Shown: positions 12,180-22,127 of the stretch, in pieces | Position numbering within the stretch: position 1 is the stretch's first letter | Layout: each line of letters starts with the position of its first letter | Assembly (NCBI GenBank): GCA_905221605.1 | Contig: CAJNDS010002637.1 | Coordinates: 248,001 to 312,000 of the forward strand | DNA length: 64,000 nucleotides | Direction of reading: 5' to 3' | Source of the DNA: Symbiodinium natans | Taxonomy: Eukaryota > Sar > Dinophyceae > Suessiales > Symbiodiniaceae | Position numbers and translations under genes: made by a program | Notes under the pieces: model-generated | Told to the model about the DNA's origin: nothing | The model's database searches: none | Seen by the model: only the letters and a program-made list of their open reading frames with translations

Positions 12180-13732
12180 ATGGGTTTTTTTCTGGCGGAG
12201 ACACACGGCGGAGACACGCGAACGTGGACAGGGCTGCCATCAAGACCAACGCAGTCCGGGTTTTGCTCGCAGGTTCTTTGTCCGCTGTCTCGCTTCCTGC
12301 AGCGTGGTGGCATGGGCATGACCGCCTATGGGCGATGGTAACTACGGAGTTTTATGTCGTAGCAGGTTGATGTGTCAGATGTAATTATGTGAGTGTGAGT
12401 GTGTGTGCGCGTGTGCGCTCGTTGTTCAGCGGAGTCGCGGAGCCAAGGGCTGCAGTGGAGTCCTGGCAGAACTGGGGCTGTGCCCCTGAGACCAAGGTTT
12501 TCGAGGAACTCTACGAGGCCAGGCCAGGGCTGCCTTGGGGGGGCAGGGAGGGTGGAAAGAAAAATCCGCAGCATGCTTGCGCAGCATGCTTGCGCACTCT
12601 GTGTGTGTGTGTGTGTTGCCCCTGGAAGGGTTCATGGCTGGTATGGGCCCTGCTCAGTTTGTTAATGATTTTGGCCGCGCTGTTCGGAGCCTTGGTATAG
12701 CACAGGACAGCGCAGGAAACCACCTTTTTTTGTGAGTGCAGTGGCCCATGCACTACTATTGCACTGCTTTGGGCAATTTGGGCGCGCCTAGGGTTGCCAT
12801 GTCGGGGCACTACACTCACTACAGTGAGGGAGCCATTGATCGCGTGATGACGCAGCCGGGATCAATCTCGCAGACTGCTGTCCTCGCATGAAAGAAGCTG
12901 CACTGCTTGCAAGAACTCATTGTTTGGGAGCACATGCACAGACCAAGCGTTGACATGCGTTGACCATAGTTCCCTGAAGGTCTCAGAAGCCGAGGAGCCT
13001 TAGTCTGAGTAACTTCGCAACATGAAAGCACGGCGTGCGTGGCCTCGCGGTCTTACAAGCTGTTGTGCATACCACGGAGGTTCCGAAGCGAAGATGAGCT
13101 GGATTTGCCAATGTGACATCCGCTGTGTTGCATGCCACGTCTTGATCTAGGGTGAAGCGCGCCAACGTTCTTCTCTGGCGATTTCCATATTTCAACAGAG
13201 AGGTCCATGTTCCTATTCAAAATGACACAGCTTGCACAAGCTACATCTTGAACCCGTGGCAACCAGATAGCCAACAGATGAGCTGCGGCAATTGGCGTCA
13301 ACAATTCAGAGCTTGCGTTAATGCGAGAAGTTTGCAAAGAAAAGCCCGGCGTCAGAGAAGCATGAAGACGATGAAGACGGCGCAAGCCGAAGCTTGCATT
13401 GCCGGGCCTGGGCCTGATGCGCACTTGCTGCCGCCATCTCTCAAAACGTAGCTGGCCGTCTGTTGCAGCGGCAAGAGAAAAGGCTGGGGGAGCGTCTAGA
13501 CGGTCCAGACTTGAGGGGAGGGGCTGCATGTCCGAATCAACCGCGAACATGAGAGAAGAAGCGGCGTAAAGTGACAACAAGTGCAAAACGCAGTGCTTCT
13601 TCTGGCTCCTACTCAGGTGGCCTGGTGCCCACAGGAGGGATTCATACCTTGTACGAAACGAGAGCGTCGAAAAGGAGAGGACACATTGACAAATTGATGT
13701 TCAGACCAAGTGGCCCTGATCAGGCCGCAGCC
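12180..13732 (+). other. Spacer between acid phosphatase and PP1, with one exon-like frame
   Basis: A short GT-rich stretch lies at 12,389-12,425 and a (GT)n run at about 12,601-12,614. The frame at 13,152-13,451 (+, 99 codons) contains a well-mixed segment (VHVPIQNDTACTSYILNPW) that could be an exon of an unknown gene; nothing links it to PP1. An overlapping 177-codon minus frame (13,053-13,586) weakens the case. If genes here are processed by spliced-leader trans-splicing, the acceptor for PP1 should lie shortly upstream of 13,733; 'ggccgcag' at 13,723-13,730 is a candidate. Confidence 0.3.
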
Positions 13733-16544
13733 ATGGCGAGCTCGGATTTCGAAGAGATCGTCAAGAGGCCAGAGACGAGTCTGCCTTATTCGTAGTCGGC
13801 CATCATAAGCGCAGCGTATCAGCTGTAGTGAGAAGGCGAGACGAGTCCCACAGCCACTGTAGCAACTGTTCAAGAGAGGAGAGGTCCAAAATCTATGAAG
13901 TTGGGGGAAGCCGGGGGGCGAATTCGACATCCTGCTGCTTTGAGCCAAGCCTTAGAATACCCAGGGCCCAGGGCCACCCTACGGGTAGCAGTGGGTTTGG
14001 GCAGTGATAGGGGAGAAGATGCAAACCCTAAGCCCATCGAAGTTCTCGTCCTGCTTCTTGCGCCTCATCTTCCGGAAGGTGCTTGGAGGCTCGAAGCTCG
14101 AAGCCAGGGAAGCCCGTTCAGACCGGCTCTCAGCCTGGAAGACGCCAAGTTGCTAAGGGGACCAGAATGAGCGCCTGCTTGCGTGCCTGCTGAGTTTTGT
14201 GGTCCGAGGTTTGAGGAGCAGGAAATCAAGGCTCTATGCCTTCAGGCATGTTCCATCTTCAATGCGAATGAAAAATCGTTGAGGGGTTCCTGCGCTGTGA
14301 CAGAGACCCACGTTTTTGATGCGTCGGGCTGTGGCCAGGTTCGGAGCATTTTCCTCTCACAAAGCCCATTCCTGGAGCTGGAGGCTCCTCTCCAAGCAGG
14401 ACAAAAAGGGAATCCGTGAAAGCCATCTGTTCACTGCTCACTTTAACTGAGGCCCCAATGAACATCTGTGGAGACGTTCACGGGCAGCGCCCTGAATTTT
14501 CTGTGCTGCCTCTGAGCTATGTTGGTCATGAAGCAGCTTGTGCAAGCAGCCTTCAGGCAGTTTCATGACCTGCTCCGAATGTTCGAGTACGGAGGGTTTC
14601 CGCCCGCCCCTCAGAGACGACGGGAAGATATTGGGTAGACCTTTTTGATCCAAGCGATTCCGAAATGCAAAGGCCCAATAGCAACTACCTCTTTCTTGGC
14701 GACTATGTGGATCGAGGCGAGTGTGTTGCGAATGCTGGAATCTGAGAACATGTTTAGAAGCACGTGCGTGCGAAGAGGACACCGCTTCTCTCCCCGTATA
14801 TGACATAGTATGATCTGAAAGAAACTGAACAACAGGGCAGTTGCTCTACTCCGCAGGGAGATGCAGGGAGGAGCGCATGCACTCGTAGTCGTATGAGCAC
14901 TGAGCAAGCCAAAGGTTAACTTCGAGTTTAAGTTTAACTTGTGACATTTGCCATGTTTTTTTGCAATTTGTTCGGTAATAAGGCTTATATGGCTTTAGGT
15001 TAAAGGGGCTTGTGTGTTATCTCACCATACTTACGGAAAGTTTACGGAACAATTATGCCGACTGCATAAAGAGGACTAGTCAGGAGCGCACGGCTCATTC
15101 AGTACAAAGGTCAGAGCACAACGTGAGGAGTGTGACGGGTGAGGAGTGGACATCCGCGAACGAAGAATGCAGAGTATACATCTGGCGAGGGAAGCGTTCA
15201 GGGCTTAGTTGCGGTGGAAGAATGACAAATAAGAGTGTTTAATCATTAAATCGCGATTGTCATGATCCTGGCATTGTCGCAATTGATCGCATCCTATCGA
15301 AGAGATCCGATTTGGGCCAAGAGTTGTTAATGCACGACTTGATCTTGGCTTTAGAAGTACAGCAGTGCAAGTCTGATGAGATGTCGCTCCGAATCTCGTT
15401 GCTTCTTAGCTCATAAAACTTTCTTGTTTGAGCTTTTTCCGGGGATTGGGGCGAGAGGTTTGGAGCGAGGAGACCTGCTGCAAAATCATAGCCGCAGTAA
15501 AAAGAAATAGGAGCATGAGAAGTCATGTGACGCTGTAGCAGTCCCGCAACCACAGCAGCTGGAGCAAAAAGACACAGTTGCTGGACAAGTAGGGAAACAA
15601 GCTGCTGAGATCTGCCAATATTTGCTAATATTTGCTGGGTTGTGCAAAGCAGGCAAGCAGAGCCTTGAGACCATTGTGCTCCTCTTCGCATACAAGGCAG
15701 AAGCTTGAAGAAGCCTCGCCACATTTGGGCCAGCAACCATCCAATCGATTGAAGGCATTGTACCCAGAGAATTTCTTCTTGCTCCGTCCGGCACTCGGAA
15801 TGCACGAGACTTTGCTGTCAGACTCATGTTTTGCTTCTCCACAGGTGGCAACCATGAGAGCGCGTCGATCACGCGTATCTATGGATTTTATGACGAGTGC
15901 AAGCGGCGCTTCAACATCAAGTTGTGGAAGAGCTTCTGCGATGCCCAAGTCTAAGATTAGCCACTTCCACTCCAAGATGCTCTCTTATGCTCTTCATTCA
16001 AGTTGTGCTCTCTGTTGTACAATCCTTCCAAGGTGTTTAACTGCTTACCGGTTAGTGCACTCGTTGACGAGCTGCTGCCTTAGTGCCAAATCTTGGGGAA
16101 TCTTGAAGTCGGTCGGAGAGCAAAGGGGCCACTTGAGTGCCACCACACAACCGCGGCCCAAGGAAAGTTATGTGCATGCACGGGGGCCTTTCACCAGAGC
16201 TGCAGCACTTCGACCAGGCCTTTTCTGATCGGACGGGCCCGGTAAAAAGCACTATGGTGTGAAACGGAGATGGGAGATCATGGGCAAAAGTATGAGCTTG
16301 ATGCGCCGCGCAGATTCGGAAGATTGTGCGTCCCACAGATGTGCCGGACTCCGGCTTGATATGCGACCTGTCCCAGTCTCAGCAGATACGAGCCGTTTCG
16401 TGTGGATGAACCAACGTTGCACCTTCGACTGTGAGAGGCTGTTTTCGGCATGAGTCAGGATACTTCTTAGACAATCACGATCAAATCAGGCTAAACGTCA
16501 GGCTGTAAGCCTTGTTTGCCCAGGCTGTGGTCGGATCCTGACAG
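13733..16544 (+). CDS. PP1 catalytic subunit, exons 1-14
   Basis: PP1 removes phosphate from Ser/Thr using a two-metal site. Exons: 13733-13767, 14079-14120, 14209-14245, 14339-14383, 14452-14483, 14557-14601, 14673-14716, 15653-15696, 15755-15785, 15845-15942, 16033-16070, 16163-16217, 16314-16369, 16524-16544. Joined with exons 15-19 they give 900 nt (299 residues plus stop), close to the PP1 core length. Visible motifs in order: start [28 protein letters not shown] (metal ligands D and H), [28 protein letters not shown] (catalytic N and H), [45 protein letters not shown]. Every junction keeps frame. Donors in this part are GC except intron 2 (GA) and introns 9 and 13 (GT). All acceptors are AG, followed by G except exon 13. 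The first ATG fits the PP1 N-terminus. Cytosolic or nuclear; substrate choice comes from docking subunits. Confidence 0.93.
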
Positions 16545-16707
16545 GCCAAAAAAAGAGCTGCATTTGCCAGTTTTTGGGGTAGTAACGAAGTAACGAAGTA
16601 ACGAAGGTGGGCATCAAAGGAGGCGGCCCTCCAAACTCTTCTCATAAACACAGCAGGGTCTCAGCCGGTCTAAGCCGCTCTCAGCCCCGTGCTGTAGAGA
16701 CTGCTCG

Positions 16708-17048
<341 letters not shown>

Positions 17049-17089
17049 GGCGTCACGTTCTTAATTGATCGCAGGGGTTTTGTGGCGTG

Positions 17090-17345
17090 CAATTTTCGTG
17101 TTAAGAGACGAAAACCTCGGTATTTACAGTGTTTCCTGGCTTTGTCCGTTTACGGACACGAAAAATGGACGTGTAAAAAGTCCCGCAAACTACTTTCAAC
17201 TACTTTAGGCGCAGGAGGAAAACATCGGTATTTACAGTGTTTTCGGGCTTCAAAAACGGTCAATTACAGGGCCTACTTTGCGCAGACGTGTTCTCAGAAC
17301 AGAGGAAAAGACCGGTATTTACAGCGTTTCGCGGGTTTTCTAAGA
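17090..17345 (+). repeat. Dispersed repeat with 'ggtatttacagtgttt' words
   Basis: Four short blocks near 17,117, 17,227, 17,311 and their flanks repeat the pattern 'cggtatttacagNgtttN' at roughly 85-110 bp spacing. The same word appears in the tandem repeat at 5.87-6.23 kb. No coding signal is seen. Confidence 0.6.
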
Positions 17346-17367
17346 TGTGGCCAAACTTGTCCTTAAA

Positions 17368-18020
17368 CCCGAACGCCTCCAGCAAGCCGAACAGTCGTGC
17401 ACCCTGAAATCCGAAACCCCGAAACCTGAAGCAAGCCCAAGAGTCGTGCACCCTTAAAATCTCAACCCCACAGCGTCAAGCACGTCCCCAGAAAAAACAC
17501 AAAACATCTGGAGCCTGAAACCCCAAACCCCATGTGTACCCTGAATGACAAAGCAGTCCCACAGTGCACCCCCTTAAACCTTAAATCCATAGAAAAAGCC
17601 CAAAAGTCCTTTCACCTTACAGCCTCAACCCCAAACCCTTCCCTTAAACCCTCAACCCCAAATCCCAAAAAAGCCCAGAAGATCCCCAAACCCTCCACTG
17701 TGAATCCCAAACAGCCGAAAAGATCCCGAAACCCTCCACTGTGAGCCCAAAAGGTCTTACCCTTAAACCCTAAACCCCAAATCCCAAAAAACCTCAAAAG
17801 GTCTCTACCCTCAAGCCCCAAACCCTAAACCCTCCACTGTAAGCCCAAAATGTCTTGCCCTGAAACCCTAAACCCCAGATGCCAAAAAAAACCAAAAGAT
17901 CTGTAGGCTGAAACCTCAAACCCCATATTTCCACTGGAAGCCCAAAAGGTTCCCAAAAAAGCCCAAAAGATCTGTACCTGCAAACCCTAAACCCTCCACT
18001 GTGAGCCCAAAAGATCTTGC
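17368..18020 (+). repeat. Degenerate telomere-like (CCCTAAA) repeat
   Basis: About 650 bp is dominated by 'aaaccctaaacccc', 'cccaaaa' and 'ccctccactg' words. Many match CCCTAAA, the complement of the TTTAGGG telomere repeat reported for dinoflagellates and plants, but diverged and mixed with a 'ccctccactgtNagccc' spacer. It reads as an old interstitial telomeric block inside PP1 intron 14. A smaller patch lies at about 60,115-60,170. Confidence 0.7.
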
Positions 18021-18246
18021 CCCTAAACCAACCAAAAAAACAGAGGAAAACAGTAGACAGCGTGGTCAAGCGTGCACAAAGCCCAGCACGACCCCCATGT
18101 GTGCACAAAGCACAGCACGTAATTACCCCCCCCCCCCACCCCCCCCCACCCCCCCCAACCCGTCAAAGGCAGAAAAAACCAGAGAAAACGATAGAAAAAG
18201 TTAAAAAAACAGCAGAAAACACCATGATCAGTTAAGAGCGTGTCAC

Positions 18247-18305
18247 CTACTACTATACTACTACTACTACTACTACGACTACTACTACGACTACTACTAC
18301 TACTG

Positions 18306-18388
<83 letters not shown>

Positions 18389-18465
18389 GCTACTACTGCT
18401 ACTACTGCTACTACTGCTACTGCTACTACGACGACGACTACTACTACTGCTACTACGACTACGGT
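18247..18465. repeat. (CTA)n trinucleotide array 2
   Basis: About 215 bp of CTA trinucleotides with CGA and CTG interruptions (ctactactgctactac). It follows a C-rich tract at 18,127-18,158 and lies in the same PP1 intron as the other two arrays. Confidence 0.95.
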
Positions 18466-18825
18466 GCAACCCTATGGTTTGCCCGCGCTTGTTTTTGGAA
18501 GGTACATAAAACATGCGCAGGCGCAGCGTTTCTGGCCTTTGCCGGCCTTTCAACAGTGTTCTTTTTTTCGTTTTTTTCTTCATAAACGACGACCCTCTGC
18601 GGGTTTCCCTGCGTTCCGGACTTCGCAGAACCCTATGGTTTGCCCGCGCGCGCGTCTTACGGTTTGGGCTTTGGAGTGTTTCAGGCACGAGTCCAGCACG
18701 AGGGCTTCGGTGTTTTGTCGTCCTGGGCTTCAAGGAAATAACACTGCTTTCGGGCGTGGGTTCAGGGTTGAGGTGTAAGACAGTTTACGGTTTGCCCGCG
18801 TCTTCTTCTGCTTGTGGGCAACGAA

Positions 18826-19255
18826 CAGCCAAAGCCTAAACCTTAAACTCCAGAAGTTCTTGGTCCTATTTCATAGCTCAGGATTTCGCAGACGACTCGT
18901 CTTGTGGCCACTACACTACTGACGCAGTCCCGTGCTTGTTGGGTCGCGCGGCCACAGGTCCGCGGTCTGCAGAGGCGGACACGGCCCTGGCATACGGGAA
19001 GCGGCGCAGACGCTGGCCACCTGCTTCGGAGGCAGAAAGAAAGCCTCCTCAGCGAGCTGCCCAGCGTCTGCGCCCCGCTTCCCGTATGCCAGGGCCGTGT
19101 CCGTCTCTGCAGACCGCGGACCTGTGGCCGCGCGACCCAACAAGCACGGGACTGCGTCAGTAGTGTAGTGGCCACAAGACGAGGCGTCTGCGAAATCCTG
19201 AGCTATGAAATAGGACCAAGAACTTCTGGAGTTTAAGGTTTAGGCTTTGGGCTGT
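18826..19255. repeat. Long near-perfect palindrome (foldback element)
   Basis: Two arms of about 200 bp are inverted copies of each other around a loop near 19,040 (agaaagaaa). The outer ends read 'agcctaaaccttaaactcc' on the left and its reverse complement 'ggagtttaaggtttaggct' on the right. Matching continues inward through 'ttcatagctcagg'/'cctgagctatgaa' and 'gcatacgggaagcgg'/'ccgcttcccgtatgc', with few mismatches outside the loop-proximal part. Transcribed in either direction it would form a long hairpin. It resembles a foldback transposon or MITE, but I found no clear target-site duplication. Confidence 0.9.
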
Positions 19256-19368
19256 TGGGTGCCACATGGTTCATGCTGACATACTGCGGCAAGAGCTGAT
19301 TCAAGCATGCTTGTCCAAACCCATGCTTGACCACTGTGTGTGGGCAAACCACCCGGTTGGGGCGTACG

Positions 19369-19411
19369 ACTACTACTAGTACTTCTACTTCAACTACTTC
19401 TACTACTTCTG

Positions 19412-19479
<68 letters not shown>

Positions 19480-19625
19480 GCTACTACCGCCAACACGATG
19501 ACGACAACGACTACTACCGCTCTACCACGACCACCACCACCTACCACTTCCACTGCCACCACTACGAACTTCGACGACGACTGCGACTGCTACTGCCACT
19601 GCCACTACCACCACCATGACTCTAC
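19369..19625. repeat. (CTA)n trinucleotide array 3, degenerate 3' part
   Basis: A pure CTA run at about 19,412-19,480 is flanked by mixed CTT/CCA/CGA/CTG triplets to about 19,620. It ends roughly 170 bp upstream of the channel reading frame. Confidence 0.9.
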
Positions 19626-19796
19626 GGCGAGAGGAGAACACCAGACGACAGCAGTTGAACTCTGCACTGGGCTTTGCTGGTGCATCACGACTCAAGGCAA
19701 TCAGTTTGGACTAATTTGTGTCAAATCGACATAGGCATGAACATGAATCTACATCGCCATTTGCTACATTATCTGATCTTTTCTCGGTACCGAGCC

Positions 19797-21459
19797 ATGG
19801 CTGCGGTTAGTTTCCGTGACGATTATTCCATCTCCCCCTTCGGTTCGGAGGATGGCAACGAGAGTGACAAGGAGCTGGGTCAGGATGGCTACGAGCGAGA
19901 CAAGGAGCTGGGTAGGTAACATTGGTTTCATGGGTTCTCGGGCTGGCAAAAATCTGCTCGATAACATTTCCCCCAGCGTTTTTGATGTTATAAGGTTAGC
20001 ATTGGACTGCCGGGAGGACCAGAAGCTTGATACAGGTGCAGCACAGGAACCTGTTCTGCGTACGTCTTCGATCAACGTTCGGAAGAGCCGGGAGGACCAG
20101 AAGCTTGATACAGGTGAGGCACAGGAACCTGTCATGCGTACGTCTTCGATCAACGTTCGGAAGAGCCTGCGACACATACAGGATAAATACACATCGCTGC
20201 GTATCCTAAAAAGTGACACTACAGAGCTCGACAATGAAATCAAAGGTTTTACAAGATGTGCAGCATGTGCCTCCGATTGGAGATTTAATTGGTTTGTTTT
20301 GCTGGTTGTGACCTTGAACCTGGTGATCATCTCTGCAGTGGAAGCAATTTGGGAGTATGATGAGATTGCCATGATTTCCCTGACAATTGAACGGATTGCC
20401 CTGACATTCTACATCATTGAGCTTATCATTCGCATTGCTGGGGGCCAGGTCCGTACTCGTCCGTGGTGGGTCCTGATGGATTTGACTCTTGTCCTTACTG
20501 GCGTTCTTGTGCTCATCGTGCCTGCCGAGCTATGCACTATCTCCGCATGCAGCATCGCCCAGAACCTTCTTCTGACGGTGCGCCTACTGCGTTTGCTGAA
20601 ACTAGTACAACTCACAAAAGACAAACTATCAAATAATGCGATCTGGATCCTATTCGATGGAGTCATTCACTCGATTCCAGCCATCCTGGCCACAACGTGT
20701 TTCATAGCGACTGTGATCGCCATATTCGCAGGCATGCTCAACGCGGCAGTTCGAAAAGATCCAGACTTGCTGGCTGACCCTGCACTGGCTGAGTTGATCG
20801 AAACCAACTTCGGCACCTTTCCCCGTTCCGTACTTTCGCTGGTGCAGTTTATTTCGGGCGATGGCTTGGCAGATCTCTACTTTCCGCTGATCATTGCAAA
20901 GCCAGTGCTAGCCCTGATATTCATGCCTCTAATCCTGATTGTCACAATCGGGCTTATGAGCCTAGTGCCGGTAGTCTTGTTTGAAGGTGGGAATAAAGAG
21001 AGAAACCGGAAACAATTAGAACTGAGAGCACAGTATAAGAAGATCACGACACACATTGTTGACATGCTTGGGTCAAAAGTTTCACGCCGTTCTCAGATGG
21101 CGGAGGTGCTTCAAGAGCCCCGGTTCGCTGAAGACCTCCAAAAACTGCGCGCTGAAGTCAATCTCGCAGACCTCTGGAAGGTCTTGTCAGAGAGACTCAA
21201 CCCCGATGATCCTAAAAACAGTGACTTGGGTGTTGAAGAGTTCCTTGAATATGTTTTAGAGCTTACAGTCTTTGACATGCCTGTGAGTGCTATCGAAACC
21301 GTCGCCTTGCTGCGCCGGCTGCACACGAAAATGGATCAAAAGGTCGAGAAACTCGACCAGAAACTCCAAGCTCTTCAGCAGTCCTTGGATGATAGATTTG
21401 AGAGCCTGTTCCAGAAGCTGGACCAGCATTCCGTGGGTACTGTCAAGGCGGCACTGTAA
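19797..21459 (+). CDS. Voltage-gated cation channel, single six-helix domain
   Basis: Membrane channel opened by voltage. Helices follow in order: S1 WFVLLVVTLNLVIISAVE (~20,291), S2 ERIALTFYIIELIIRI (~20,391), S3 VLMDLTLVLTGVLVLIV (~20,470), S4 VRLLRLLKLVQLTK with a basic residue at every third position (~20,579), S5 PAILATTCFIATVIAIFAG (~20,677), pore loop LVQFISGDGLADLY (~20,839), S6 LALIFMPLILIVTIGLMSL (~20,908). The cytosolic tail ends in a coiled coil (MDQKVEKLDQKLQALQQSL), as in single-domain channels that assemble as tetramers. The filter carries GDG, suggesting a Na+ or Ca2+ selective type. The frame is open from 19,816 to 21,459. An ATG at 19,797 (MAAVSFRDDY) in another frame could join it through a small GA-donor intron (aag|gag...gag|gac, 19,905-20,016), which preserves phase. 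The whole gene lies inside PP1 intron 14 on the same strand. Confidence 0.88.
20010..20165 (+). repeat. 78 bp in-frame tandem duplication in channel N-terminus
   Basis: Two copies of a 78 bp unit start at 20,010 and 20,088 and encode 26-residue repeats (EDQKLDTGAAQEPVLRTSS / EDQKLDTGEAQEPVMRTSS, each continuing INVRKS). Only a few bases differ, so the duplication is recent. It lies in the cytosolic region before S1. A smaller duplication, (ESDKELGQDGYERDKELG), sits just upstream at about 19,858-19,910. Confidence 0.9.
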
Positions 21460-21649
21460 AGTTGTTTGTCAATGGCGACCGGGTGCATCCCGCGGTGGCC
21501 TTAGGCCCCAGGGGTTGCCTCAAAGCTTGGCAACTTCTCTTCCGAAGTAGCAACTGGCAATTTCTCTGACCTCGTGTGGCAAAAAGTGCTTCCGGTTGTA
21601 CCATCGTCATATTAGTCATATTACTACTGAGATGTGAGAAGCCTCGCAG

Positions 21650-21700
21650 GGACTACGTCGGCTGGGCTGAGAATGATCGGGGCGTCTCCTACGTGTTTGG
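21650..21700 (+). CDS. PP1 catalytic subunit, exon 15
   Basis: This 51 nt exon encodes DYVGWAENDRGVSYVFG, the conserved stretch between WSDP and the C-terminal strands of PP1. It starts after 'ctcgcag' and ends at 'tttgg|gaccct', a GA donor. Phase joins exactly to exon 14 upstream (split AGG codon) and to exon 16 downstream (split GGG codon). It lies 190 bp downstream of the channel stop codon, isolated between the two giant introns. Confidence 0.92.
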
Positions 21701-22127
21701 GACCCTGGGGCAATGCAAGCTTGAGTTGAGTTGAGTTGAGACTGAGACAATGAGAGTGTTGTGTGACAAGGGGAAAGGTTGGACCTCAACTCTTACTCTA
21801 AGAGAACAACTACTCTCGCATGAATGCTCAAGGGCCAGAATCGGCCAGAAGCGCGCAAGGAAGGAGTTGCGCTCTGAAAGGTCAGAGGCAGGAGGATCCG
21901 GAGGATGGGACGAGGAGTTGCGATTAACAAGGCAGATGAGGAGATGTGAGGAGGCAACGAGGCCACGTCTGCCAGACTGCTCGCGCAGGAGACCACGCGA
22001 ACATTGGGGTAGCCATTCACAACAGGAACAGAGATGGCAAGCAGACACGATGTCGAGAAGAAACTGCCACAGCCGGACGATGCTTGACAACAGTCACCCT
22101 CGGAAAAGCTCGCTCTTGGTTCGAACC

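Noticed and set aside
18843-19236. Identical ORFs on both strands (MATTLLTQSRACWVARPQV...)
   Set aside because: They come from the two arms of the palindrome; symmetry explains them and there is no independent coding evidence.
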